Assembly: GCF_016612995.1 (NCBI RefSeq)
Contig: NZ_JAEOAH010000001.1
Coordinates: 186,001 to 250,000 of the forward strand
Reading direction: 5' to 3'
Length of the DNA stretch: 64,000 bases
From: Viridibacillus soli
Lineage (GTDB): Bacteria > Bacillota > Bacilli > Bacillales_A > Planococcaceae
Positions 30,634 to 37,830 of this stretch are shown here, in pieces. Within the stretch, counting starts at the first letter, position 1, and each line of letters starts with the position of its first letter. The notes under the pieces were generated by a model, which was not told where the DNA came from, ran no database searches, and saw nothing but the letters and a program-made list of their open reading frames with translations. A program made the position numbers and the translations under genes.

Positions 30634-30732
30634 TTATTCCGAAAGAGTGTCTTTGTTAATGCCCAATGCTTCTGCACCTTCAATAAGTGTATACCCTACA
30701 TTCACTCTTCTAGCACATAATGCCGCCATCAT
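30634..30732 (-). pseudogene. XRE-type helix-turn-helix fragment
   Basis: Thirty-two minus-strand codons read MMAALCARRVNVGYTLIEGA, then EALGINKDTLSE before a TAA. This matches the N-terminal helix-turn-helix of phage XRE regulators (ARVNAGYTL...AAEALGV-type), but the second half of the domain is gone. It is divergent from the intact XRE gene at 30907, with two operator-like palindromes between them. It looks like the remnant of the other half of a divergent phage switch. Confidence 0.6.
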
Positions 30733-30767
30733 ATCCTCAGCTACTTTTTGTGCTTACCTGTATATTA

Positions 30768-30783
30768 TCCGAAAAATACCGGA
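30768..30783. promoter_or_regulatory. Operator-like palindrome TCCG-N8-CGGA, site 2
   Basis: TCCGAAAAATACCGGA has the same half-sites and 8-base spacing as sites 1 and 3. A compact TCCGGA lies at 30800-30805. Confidence 0.6.
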
Positions 30784-30819
30784 TTGTAAAACGGTTTTAT
30801 CCGGATGTTTTATATTAAT

Positions 30820-30835
30820 TCCGAAATTTTACGGA
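30820..30835. promoter_or_regulatory. Operator-like palindrome TCCG-N8-CGGA, site 3
   Basis: TCCGAAATTTTACGGA lies 72 bases before the XRE start codon, where a repressor would overlap or flank the promoter (a TATACT -10 candidate follows about 20 bases later). Confidence 0.6.
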
Positions 30836-30906
30836 TTTTTTCTTGTTTATTATGAGGTTATACTTTATGATGAATTTATATAACTTGGATTATAGGAGGA
30901 AGCAAA

Positions 30907-31263
30907 ATGCTAGACAGAGATTTACCGCTCAAAAAGGAGATTGCCAAAAATATAAAAGAACTTATAAAAATGAACAGCTTAAATCAAATCAAACTGAGTG
31001 AGCTTTCAGGCATCTCCAAAAGCACTCTTTCCGATTATTTGAATTGCAAAACGCTTATCAATCCTGTAAATGTCGAAAAAATCGCTAATGCTTTAAACGT
31101 TGAAAAATCCAAAATAGACCCATCATTCGCAACGAATAAAGTACTATCATTAAAAGAAAAAACGATTGAAACGATTGCAGCACATATTGATGATGACGTG
31201 ACAGAAGAAGAAATGGAGGATATTAAAAACTACATCGACTTTATTAAATCACAACGCAAATAA
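30907..31263 (+). CDS. XRE-family repressor (ImmR-like)
   Basis: The 118-residue protein has an N-terminal helix-turn-helix (LNQIKLSELSGISKSTLSDYLN, residues about 25-46, split here as read) and an acidic C-terminal tail (DDDVTEEEMEDIKNYIDFIK). The ATG has AGGAGGAAGC upstream. The gene immediately downstream encodes an ImmA/IrrE-type peptidase; in ICEBs1 and related elements that pair controls excision, with the protease cleaving the repressor. Three TCCG-N8-CGGA palindromes upstream are its likely operators. No linked intact recombinase is visible nearby, so the module is probably an orphan. Confidence 0.88.
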   Translation: MLDRDLPLKKEIAKNIKELIKMNSLNQIKLSELSGISKSTLSDYLNCKTLINPVNVEKIANALNVEKSKIDPSFATNKVLSLKEKTIETIAAHIDDDVTEEEMEDIKNYIDFIKSQRK

Positions 31264-31275
31264 TGAGGTGAATAT

Positions 31276-31737
31276 ATGTCATACGAAGCTTTAATAGCGC
31301 AATATAAACATTTAATCATCACAGAATCTATATTAATGCCCAAAGGTTTATCTGGACTTTATATAGATAATCAAATATTAATAAATAAACGTTTAAGCCT
31401 TTACGAAAAACATTGTGTGTTAGCCGAAGAAATCGGGCATTATGAAACGACCTACGGGGACATTACAAAATTAGAAGATGTTAAAAATCAGAAATTGGAG
31501 CTTGTAGCTAGAAGATGGGGTTATGAAAAGATTGTTTCCTTAGACAAATTAATTGAATGTTACGTTACAGATCATACAACAGTGGAAGACATTTGTTTGC
31601 ATTTAGAAATAACCCCACAATATTTGCATAACGCTATAGAAAAATACCAACAACGTTATGGCTTGTCCACTATTTATAATGGATATCGTATATTTTTTGA
31701 TCCTTTGAATATGGAGAAGGTATTTTTCAAACCGTAA
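31276..31737 (+). CDS. ImmA/IrrE-family metallopeptidase
   Basis: The 153-residue protein begins 12 bases after the XRE stop, with GAGGTG as binding site. Its core VLAEEIGHYETTYGDI is the zinc-peptidase motif in the form common in phage ImmA proteins, where the usual first His of HEXXH reads Glu. By homology it cleaves the partner repressor to induce an element. The C-terminal part (VEDICLHLEITPQYLHNAIEKY) resembles a second small helical domain typical of this family. Confidence 0.85.
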   Translation: MSYEALIAQYKHLIITESILMPKGLSGLYIDNQILINKRLSLYEKHCVLAEEIGHYETTYGDITKLEDVKNQKLELVARRWGYEKIVSLDKLIECYVTDHTTVEDICLHLEITPQYLHNAIEKYQQRYGLSTIYNGYRIFFDPLNMEKVFFKP

Positions 31738-32075
31738 AAATATCATACGTTTCATCCGTAAAGTTAGTAAACATTGCCCTTATTATGAAACGTGACAAGA
31801 TTTCGTGAATAGGTGCATGAATGTTTAGGTGAAACTATTAATAAAAAATTTGTGTTAAAACTTATGTATAGTAAAAAACAAACCTATGGACCAATTGAAC
31901 TTAATCCAAACGTTTGTTTTTTTGTAAATCGGAAAATCATTGCTGTTAAAAATATCAAAATCAGTTAGCATTTAAGAAGTGTTTTTGGAATGGCATTTAA
32001 CTTTAGTTGATAAATACCTTCTTATTTTGTTGCCGATTAACAGTGCCTAGGTAATCAGCTTTTTTATTGGTCATT
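31738..32075 (+). other. Intergenic stretch with terminator hairpins after the ImmA gene
   Basis: No gene seen. Two hairpins are present: about 31870-31923 (AAAAAACAAAC with GTTTGTTTTTT, wide loop) and 32032-32065 (GCCGATTA with TAATCAGC followed by TTTTTT). The second is a fair plus-strand terminator for the XRE-ImmA unit. Confidence 0.6.
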
Positions 32076-32336
32076 TTACTTTAGTAGCTCTATGGCATCC
32101 GTAAGTGTTTTTAATTTACCAGGATCTGTCTCATACTGGATTAACTCCTTCAATCTAAAACGTGTCGCTATCACCTTTTCATCATAAGACTTGAACTTTT
32201 GAAAGATAATTTGATTACCTTCTACAAAAATTTCCAAGGAATCCTTATCCTCGATTCCTAATACATTACGTAACTCTATAGGAATTACAATTCTTCCTAA
32301 TCGGTCAATTTTACGGACAATACCTGTTGATTTCAT
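32076..32336 (-). CDS. AbrB/SpoVT-type transition-state regulator
   Basis: The 86-residue protein has the swapped-hairpin DNA-binding domain in its first 50 residues (MKSTGIVRKIDRLGRIVIPI, then ELRNVLGIEDKDSLEIFVEG). AbrB family members bind AT-rich DNA and control transition-state genes; short copies also occur in phages and plasmids. Its start lies inside the end of a 54-codon frame upstream (32311-32475), so the two may be translated together. The location in the accessory corridor favours an element-borne paralogue over the housekeeping abrB. Confidence 0.9.
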   Translation of the reverse strand: MKSTGIVRKIDRLGRIVIPIELRNVLGIEDKDSLEIFVEGNQIIFQKFKSYDEKVIATRFRLKELIQYETDPGKLKTLTDAIELLK

Positions 32337-32475
32337 TTAGCTTCCTCTCCTCAACTAATTTTTGGTGTAAAAACTTTCTACATGCTAAAATTACACTGCA
32401 CAGCTCCTCTTCGTTAAAGAAGAAATCATTGATTTTTCCACGTAATTTAATCTTTCTATTCACTTTGATTTTCAA
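32311..32475 (-). CDS. Small basic protein, 54 aa, upstream of the AbrB-like gene
   Basis: A TTG at 32475 is preceded at 8 bases by GAGAGGGG. The frame reads MKIKVNRKIKLRGKINDFFF onward and ends at 32311, overlapping the AbrB-like start by 26 bases in another frame. Composition is coherent, with a lysine-rich N-terminus, an EEE patch and a helical tail (VILACRKFLHQKLVEERK). I recognise no family. The strong binding site and coupling to the next gene support reality. Confidence 0.5.
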   Translation of the reverse strand: MKIKVNRKIKLRGKINDFFFNEEELCSVILACRKFLHQKLVEERKLNEINRYCP

Positions 32476-32768
32476 AAATCATACCCCTCTCTTGAAAATC
32501 ATATAGAGGTTATTCCCTTAAAATTCCGACATTTCAGCATTGTGAAAAACCCAATTCTAGCTGGCTATGAAACTGTGGACGGATGAGTATGTTCTCTTTG
32601 ATTGATCACCGATTTCTACTAATTTCCCTTTCAAGTTTGACCATTAACCAATATATTCCTTATAATTATTCTTGCTTCAATTCTTCAAGCCCAACATTAC
32701 CAATGAGTGCCTTCTTCAAGAATGAAATTAGAGGGTCAAGTTTTATGAAATTAGATTTTAATTCTATT
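32476..32768 (-). other. Short stretch with a possible small reading frame and an operator copy
   Basis: Directly after the Cro-like gene a minus-strand frame reads KSNFIKLDPLISFLKKALI and GNVGLEELKQE before a stop, but I cannot find a normal start codon. It overlaps the operator-like site TAGATTTTAATTCTA at 32752-32766. It could be a coupled peptide or a fossil. Confidence 0.35.
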
Positions 32769-32969
32769 TTATCCCCCGAAAAAAATATAATCAGTAGGGA
32801 ATTTATACACTTTTTCGATAATTTTCTGTTGATTGGGTGTTAAATTACCCGGATGCTTTTCCCATTTAATCAATGTGGTTGGTGATATACCAATACGTTT
32901 TGCAGCGTCTACTAATGTTAGTTCAGCATTGACTCTCGCTGCCTTCAGTGAAATTTGGATGCCATCCAT
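32769..32969 (-). CDS. Cro-like XRE transcriptional regulator
   Basis: The 66-residue protein is one helix-turn-helix domain (MDGIQISLKAARVNAELTL, AAKRIGISPTTLIKWEKHP). I start at the ATG at 32969 after AAGGGGGG; the upstream in-frame extension lies in promoter DNA and is implausible. It is divergent from an S24 repressor gene, the standard layout of a temperate phage switch. Its promoter carries a repressor-type operator in its spacer. Confidence 0.88.
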   Translation of the reverse strand: MDGIQISLKAARVNAELTLVDAAKRIGISPTTLIKWEKHPGNLTPNQQKIIEKVYKFPTDYIFFGG

Positions 32970-32994
32970 ATGCTTTCCCCCCTTCTTGAAATCA

Positions 32995-33023
32995 ATATTA
33001 CTAGAATTTAATTCTACTTGCAA
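32995..33023 (-). promoter_or_regulatory. Promoter of the Cro-like gene with operator A in its spacer
   Basis: On the minus strand TTGCAA, a 17-base spacer and TAATAT form a near-consensus sigma-A promoter. The spacer is filled by the palindrome TAGAATTTAATTCTA (33002-33016), so bound repressor would exclude RNA polymerase. Confidence 0.75.
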
Positions 33024-33030
33024 GTCTTTA

Positions 33031-33045
33031 TATAATTTAATTCTA
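33031..33045. promoter_or_regulatory. Operator B of the divergent switch
   Basis: TATAATTTAATTCTA matches operator A at 14 of 15 positions. It lies midway between the two divergent promoters, 29 bases from operator A. Confidence 0.65.
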
Positions 33046-33061
33046 TATATGTATAGAAAAA

Positions 33062-33100
33062 TTGCACACAACTATAATTAAATGCTATAATTTAATTACA
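33062..33100 (+). promoter_or_regulatory. Promoter of the S24 repressor gene with operators C and D
   Basis: TTGCAC (33062-33067), an 18-base spacer and TATAAT (33086-33091) precede the GTG start by 25 bases. Two degenerate operator copies overlap the -10 region: TATAATTAAATGCTA (33073-33087, inverted) and TATAATTTAATTACA (33086-33100). This suggests autoregulation. Confidence 0.7.
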
Positions 33101-33115
33101 AAAAGAGGTGATTAC

Positions 33116-33748
33116 GTGGCAGAAAATCAAATGGAGTCAATAATTTCAGCAAATTTAAAAAGAATATTAACAGAATATAATTTGAATCAAAACGAATTAG
33201 CAAGAATTGCTGGTGTAAGTGAGTCCGCTGCAGGTAAATGGATTTTAGGTAAATCCACACCAAGAATGGGTGCTATACAAAAAATAGCCGACCACTTTAA
33301 TTTACCTAAAAGTTATATACTGCAAGAAAATCCAACTAACTTAATTGAAACATCTCCACAAACTGTTCGAATACCTATACTAGGAACTATCGCTTGTGGG
33401 GATCCAATATTAGCAGAAGAAAATATAGAAGGTTTTATGTACGAAATTGCCGATAGTTTACCAAGCGGCAATTTATTTGGTTTAATCGCAAAAGGAAATT
33501 CGATGGAACCTACTATACCAAACGGCTCTAAAGTGTTGATCCGAGAACAAAATTTTATTGAGTACGGAGAAATTTCTGCAGTGCTTTTAAATGGTGACAC
33601 AGAAGCAACCTTGAAAAGAGTAAAAAAACAGGGCAATATAATAATGTTAATGCCAGATAATCCACAGTATGAACCGACCATCATAACCGAGGATAATCCA
33701 GCGAAAATTATTGGAAAAGCAATTCGACTAACACGTGATTTAATCTAG
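33116..33748 (+). CDS. Phage-type CI/LexA-like repressor with S24 peptidase domain
   Basis: The 210-residue protein has an N-terminal helix-turn-helix (LNQNELARIAGVSESAAGKW near residue 22) and a C-terminal S24 self-cleavage domain: the nucleophile Ser is in GNSMEPTIPNG near 140 and the general-base Lys in EATLKRVKKQG near 178. The probable cleavage site is in TIACGDPI. I start at GTG 33116 with AAAGAGGTG upstream. It should repress the Cro-like gene and be inactivated on RecA activation. No phage structural genes follow, so it is a leftover immunity region. Confidence 0.92.
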   Translation: MAENQMESIISANLKRILTEYNLNQNELARIAGVSESAAGKWILGKSTPRMGAIQKIADHFNLPKSYILQENPTNLIETSPQTVRIPILGTIACGDPILAEENIEGFMYEIADSLPSGNLFGLIAKGNSMEPTIPNGSKVLIREQNFIEYGEISAVLLNGDTEATLKRVKKQGNIIMLMPDNPQYEPTIITEDNPAKIIGKAIRLTRDLI

Positions 33749-33820
33749 TTTCTAGCGTTAAACAATACAACAGGGGTAGCTATTTGCTACTCTTTCTTTA
33801 TAACTTTTAAGGAAAGATAT

Positions 33821-34015
33821 ACATACGAAAAAACGCGGATTCACATTCCATCAATATTTCCTAGATTTGGCCATGAAAATATTCATGCGACTATTGACCA
33901 TTCCAACCATGTCTCAAAAAAGACGGAAGAACTTGATGAAGCTATCTCTGCCAAGGTATTTTCAGACATGCGGATTGTTTTAACAATACCTATAGCTCCA
34001 AAAATGACAAAATGA
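33821..34015 (+). pseudogene. Tyrosine-recombinase C-terminal fossil
   Basis: A plus-strand frame reads RFGHENIHATIDHSNHVSKK followed by TEELDEAISAKVFSDM and a stop at 34013-34015. This resembles the C-terminal end of phage integrases (LGHENIxTTLDxYSHVxKK), including the GH of the catalytic motif. The expected nucleophile Tyr reads His or is shifted, and no N-terminal part is present. It lies 70 bp beyond the S24 repressor gene, where phage integrase genes commonly sit. Confidence 0.6.
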
Positions 34016-34084
34016 CATAAAAAATTCTTAAACACTGCGTTCATTTACGTTCTCCCATAGCTACTGATAAATTAAATCCAAAAT

Positions 34085-34118
34085 AAAAAACTTCAACCAG
34101 AAAGTTCTGGCTGAAGTT
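34085..34118 (-). terminator. Terminator after the nucleoside transporter
   Basis: On the minus strand AACTTCAGCCAGAA pairs with TTCTGGTTGAAGTT, followed by TTTTATTTTG. It lies about 60 bp past the transporter stop. Confidence 0.85.
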
Positions 34119-34180
34119 TACAATACGGACGCACCCGTTAGTAACAGATGAAAATCAGCAACATCAATTAACACAGTTAA

Positions 34181-35374
34181 TTATATAAATAAACCAACTA
34201 AAGTTGCGGATAGAATCGATGCAAGCGTCGATCCAAAGAGTAATTTTAGACCGAATGATGCAACTTCTGATCCTTTTTTATCATGTAAAGCTTTAACAGC
34301 ACCTGTAATAATCCCGATTGAACTAAAGTTTGCAAAGCTCACTAAAAATACAGATACAATCGCAATTGTCTTATCCGACAAGTTTCCAGCCATATCTTTA
34401 AAACTAAGAATCGCTACGAACTCATTCGTGACAAGTTTAGTCGCCATAATACCACCAGCTGCAACAGCTTCAGACCAAGGAATACCTATGATGAAAGCAA
34501 TTGGAGCAAACACATAACCAAGGATGTCTTGGAATGAAATGTGGAACACTAGGTCAAACAGATTATTTATCATCGTCATTAAAGCAATAAATCCAATTAG
34601 CATAGCACCTACAATAATCGCTACTTTAAATCCATCCATAACACTTTCGCTAATCATTTGGAAGAAAGATTCTTTTTCTTTGTGTTCAGCATTTTCACTT
34701 ACTACCGTATAATCTTCCTCTGATTTTAACTTATACGGATTAAGTAAATTCGCAACAATCAATGCTGAGAAAATATTGACTATGATTCCTACTACAACAT
34801 ACTTAGGATCTAACATGGTCATGTATGCACCGATAACGGAAACGCTTACAGCACTCATAGCAGAAGTACATAATGTATACAATCGTTGCTTAGAGATTTT
34901 ACCAAGTTGCTCTTTCGTAGTTAAAAATACTTCTGATTGTCCAAATAAGGCAGATGATACAGCTATGTAGTTTTCTAACTTACCCATACCATTCAGTTTA
35001 CTCATACCTAGACCTATATATTTGATAATGAACGGTAGTACCTTAATGTAGTTTAAAATACCAATTAGTATAGAGATGAACACAATTGGTAAAAGAACAT
35101 TTAAGAAAAACACACTTCCCGGCTCATTTTCCATTCCACCAAATACAAAGTTAACACCTTCAACACCATAGCCCATTAATGTTTCAAATAACTTTGAAAC
35201 ACCTCCAATAATGCTCAAGCCTATAGTAGTGTTAAGAATAAAAAAACTAAGCACTAATTGTGCTAGCAGCATCATAATAATCGGACGTATCTGTATTCCT
35301 TTGCGATCATAACTAAATATGTAACCCATTAGAAATACGAACAGTAAACCCGTGATTAAAAAAACAAAGTTCAT
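34181..35374 (-). CDS. nupC: Concentrative nucleoside transporter (NupC family)
   Basis: The 397-residue membrane protein has about ten hydrophobic spans. Family marks are FGQSEVFLTTKEQL in the middle (nucleoside-binding helix-hairpin), a Gln/Glu pair followed by SAMSAVSVSVIGAYMTML, and the C-terminal SFANFSSIGIITGAVKAL. It imports nucleosides with sodium or protons. The ATG at 35374 has GGAGG upstream. It is the only clear intact metabolic gene inside the corridor and is not linked to catabolic genes. Confidence 0.92.
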   Translation of the reverse strand: MNFVFLITGLLFVFLMGYIFSYDRKGIQIRPIIMMLLAQLVLSFFILNTTIGLSIIGGVSKLFETLMGYGVEGVNFVFGGMENEPGSVFFLNVLLPIVFISILIGILNYIKVLPFIIKYIGLGMSKLNGMGKLENYIAVSSALFGQSEVFLTTKEQLGKISKQRLYTLCTSAMSAVSVSVIGAYMTMLDPKYVVVGIIVNIFSALIVANLLNPYKLKSEEDYTVVSENAEHKEKESFFQMISESVMDGFKVAIIVGAMLIGFIALMTMINNLFDLVFHISFQDILGYVFAPIAFIIGIPWSEAVAAGGIMATKLVTNEFVAILSFKDMAGNLSDKTIAIVSVFLVSFANFSSIGIITGAVKALHDKKGSEVASFGLKLLFGSTLASILSATLVGLFI

Positions 35375-35547
35375 ATTTTCCTCCTACTTTTGTTAAACAT
35401 TTTCCAGTGCAAGGTAAGACCTTACTCAAAAATAATATAAATCAGAAATAATTAGCATCTATATTTTTTACAGACATTTGATAATAACATAAAACATTTT
35501 GATATGTAAAGTATCCCCCACAACCTAGGAACATTATACTTAAAAAA

Positions 35548-35582
35548 TGAATATTCACAATATATATATTTTTGAATATTCA
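35548..35582. promoter_or_regulatory. Twin TGAATATTCA palindromes upstream of nupC
   Basis: The 10-base palindrome TGAATATTCA occurs at 35548-35557 and 35573-35582, 25 bases apart (about 2.4 helical turns), with AT-rich sequence between. It lies about 175 bases before nupC. A dimer-of-dimers operator is plausible; I do not know the regulator. Confidence 0.4.
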
Positions 35583-35802
35583 TTACATTTACCTATTATT
35601 ATAGGTTAGGATTAATTTCTCAGTTGCTTTTTTAATTTATAAAGGATGAAAATATTATTTAAGTATAATAAATTTATACTCAATTACTTGTCAATTCTAG
35701 ATGATGGTGCAAGACAAAGTAAAACACCTACAAATTTGAAATTAGTGTATCGACTACTCCTAAAATCATTTGTAGGTGTTTTCTATATTTTTAAATAAAC
35801 TA

Positions 35803-35831
35803 AAAAATGCATCACATAAAATATGTGATGC
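35803..35831 (-). terminator. Minus-strand terminator hairpin
   Basis: GCATCACATA pairs with TATGTGATGC, and a TTTTTT run follows on the minus strand. It probably ends transcription from the TPR-hydrolase pseudogene side. Confidence 0.75.
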
Positions 35832-36147
35832 CAACATCAAACGTAATAATTTTAGTAAGTAGTTGCAAATTCGTATTGAAATGCATCTACTTCAAACTAT
35901 CCACAACTTCCACTAAACCTTAGTCTAGGCACTGCGTTATAAGCGTTATATCGTAGTGTACTAGAGCTTTCGTGATAAAAGCTAAACTTAGTTCTCCTTG
36001 TCCAGTAAATCCTTTGCATACCGCCTGCTACGTTCATTTGCATTTATGTTCTCTAATCCAAAAGCCCAATTATCAAGCTATAAAACAGATTGTTTCAAAA
36101 AACCACTATTCATATCCCAGTAATATTCACAATAAAAAAACAAGTTA

Positions 36148-37089
36148 TTAGCGTGATACGGGTTGCGATATATATTCAACAGCTTCTTTTAATAAAGCAG
36201 TAAGATCACTAGGGAAGAAATGCCCTAATCCTTCTTTAACAATTAATTTGCACTGTATGTCGTATGCCTCCAAAATCGGCATTAGTTCAAGGGTTTTATT
36301 ATAAAAAGGGTCTTTATCTCCCGTGATTATGCAACCCTTTAAATTTGTTACCCTATTTTCTTTTAATAGACATTCTATTGATGACACATCTTGAATTGCT
36401 GGTATTACAGCAATAAATCCTTTAGTGCCCAAACGATTATTATTCAGACTTAGCTCGATTGCTAATTTACCTCCTTGAGAAGCACCTGCAAGAATATCTT
36501 GTTTTGTGTTGTGATTTTCTTTAAAATCCTTAAATGATTTTGCAATTTCTTCAAGTGCAACATCTTGATTATCCCAACAATAAGCATTGTATCCATAGGC
36601 TTGAGACGATTGAAGAAATCCAAAGAGATAATCATTTAACCTATTATCGTCAAACCAATAAGGAGCAAAATCCTTTACACTCGAACCTCTCCAATGTAAA
36701 GAAAATATTCCTATATCTGATTTTTGATTACCATAAGTAAATAGTTGCGATTCAGAACTATGTCTATTACTTTCTTAGATGTCCTCACATTTCTTTACTA
36801 TGTACTTAAATTCTTCGAGATTTTGTAATCTATTTAAATCTGGATCACGAGTTAATGTATGCGGGTTCCACCACACCCCTTGTTTTAAGCCTTCGTCAAG
36901 GACCGCAACAGCATTCTCTTGTTGCTCTTGAATAGAATAAACACAGGCTTTCCAATAAATTGTTTTTTCTAATCTTTCAGGAAATTCTATTTGTGCTTTA
37001 TTAATAAGCGAATAGGCATCCTCAAAATTTCTTTTTTCAAATAAATAAAAAAGTTCTTTTTGAAGTTCAACAAATTTCACTTCCGACAT
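36148..37089 (-). pseudogene. TPR-domain plus alpha/beta-hydrolase protein, split by one stop codon
   Basis: The frame from ATG 37089 encodes a TPR-like N-terminus (ELFYLFEKRNFEDAYSLINK) and meets TAA at 36775-36777. In the same frame it continues without any other stop to 36148 with ESQLFTYGNQKSDIGIFSLH, then the nucleophile elbow AGASQGG, the acid TGDKDPF and the histidine GLGHFFP of an alpha/beta hydrolase. The whole would be about 313 residues. One nonsense change is therefore the only lesion visible. The TPR part alone (104 aa), or a downstream restart, may still be made. Known relatives and substrate are not clear to me. Confidence 0.8.
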
Positions 37090-37130
37090 AATAGCTCACC
37101 TCTTAATCTTTTCAAAATTATACCATCACT

Positions 37131-37742
37131 TTAGTTGGTTTGTTCTGTTTTTGGCGATAACTCCCTCATTGTATTGTTTGAAACGTTTTCTAATTGATCT
37201 GTATATTTGTTTGCTGCATCAATATTTACAACTTTATAATAGTCAAGCAGACCTTTTTTATTGTAATCATAGCGTTGCATATCATTACCATAAAAGTATA
37301 TCTTCCCATCTTCGCTCACCGTTGCATTATAATCATGCATCCATTGGACAAATTCGATCATTTGCTCCGTTTTATAAATGTGATAATCAAGAGCGTTCAC
37401 GGCTTCTTCAGCGGTTCCCTTCCCTTCTAAAATGAAGTGATTAATCTGCTGCCCACCTCCAAAATCACCCTCTAACACAAATACTTGAACACTTTCGTTT
37501 CTAATTAAAGCTTCGAATACATCTTTTTTCAACTCTTGAAGTTCAACGTTCCCATGTGTCGCTTCTCCTAAGCCAATTACTCTTACGTCATTTGGGATAT
37601 CGATTTGTTCGACGGTTGAAATATATTGTTCAGCTTTGTCTATAGCTGTACTACGATTGCAACCGACTAATAATACCGAAAGAAATATTGCCGCAAATAT
37701 AAAATAAAATTTGTTATTAGCCATCATTTTACATCTGCCCAT
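37131..37742 (-). pseudogene. Erythromycin-esterase-like lipoprotein, C-terminally truncated
   Basis: The 203-residue product has a lipoprotein signal (FAAIFLSVLLVGC, lipobox LVGC) and then the EreA/EreB-like core: VRVIGLGEATHGNVELQELK with the catalytic-region His, and VFVLEGDFGGGQQINHFI. Family members run to about 400 residues, so the C-terminal half is missing. The reading ends only 41 bp before the next gene, as if a deletion joined the two. It may be inactive. The alternative is a short paralogue of unknown role. It is translated toward the TPR-hydrolase pseudogene. Confidence 0.7.
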
Positions 37743-37830
37743 TACGTTCTAGCATCGTCTTAAATTATTTTAAATATGCCCGTTAGTGCGAAATCTATAT
37801 CGCGCTCTAATCCAACTTGAATAACCGAAC

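Larger units (their letters stand above)
35375..36147. other. Gene-free stretch upstream of nupC with palindromes
   Basis: About 770 bp. It holds two TGAATATTCA palindromes (35548, 35573), an inverted repeat AAAACACCTACAAAT / ATTTGTAGGTGTTTT (35721-35735 and 35768-35782) and a minus-strand terminator (35803-35831). On the minus strand 35988-36077 reads LDNWAFGLENINANERSRRY and AKDLLDKEN before a stop, which looks like the tail of a lost gene. No complete gene seen. Confidence 0.5.

Noticed and set aside
30626-30883. 85-codon plus-strand frame
   Set aside because: It lies over the operator sites and opposite the XRE fragment, lacks a ribosome site, and has no coherent composition.
34181-35374. 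nupC as cargo of the tRNA-Arg element
   Set aside because: No sign ties it to the integrase; composition looks native and boundaries are unknown.
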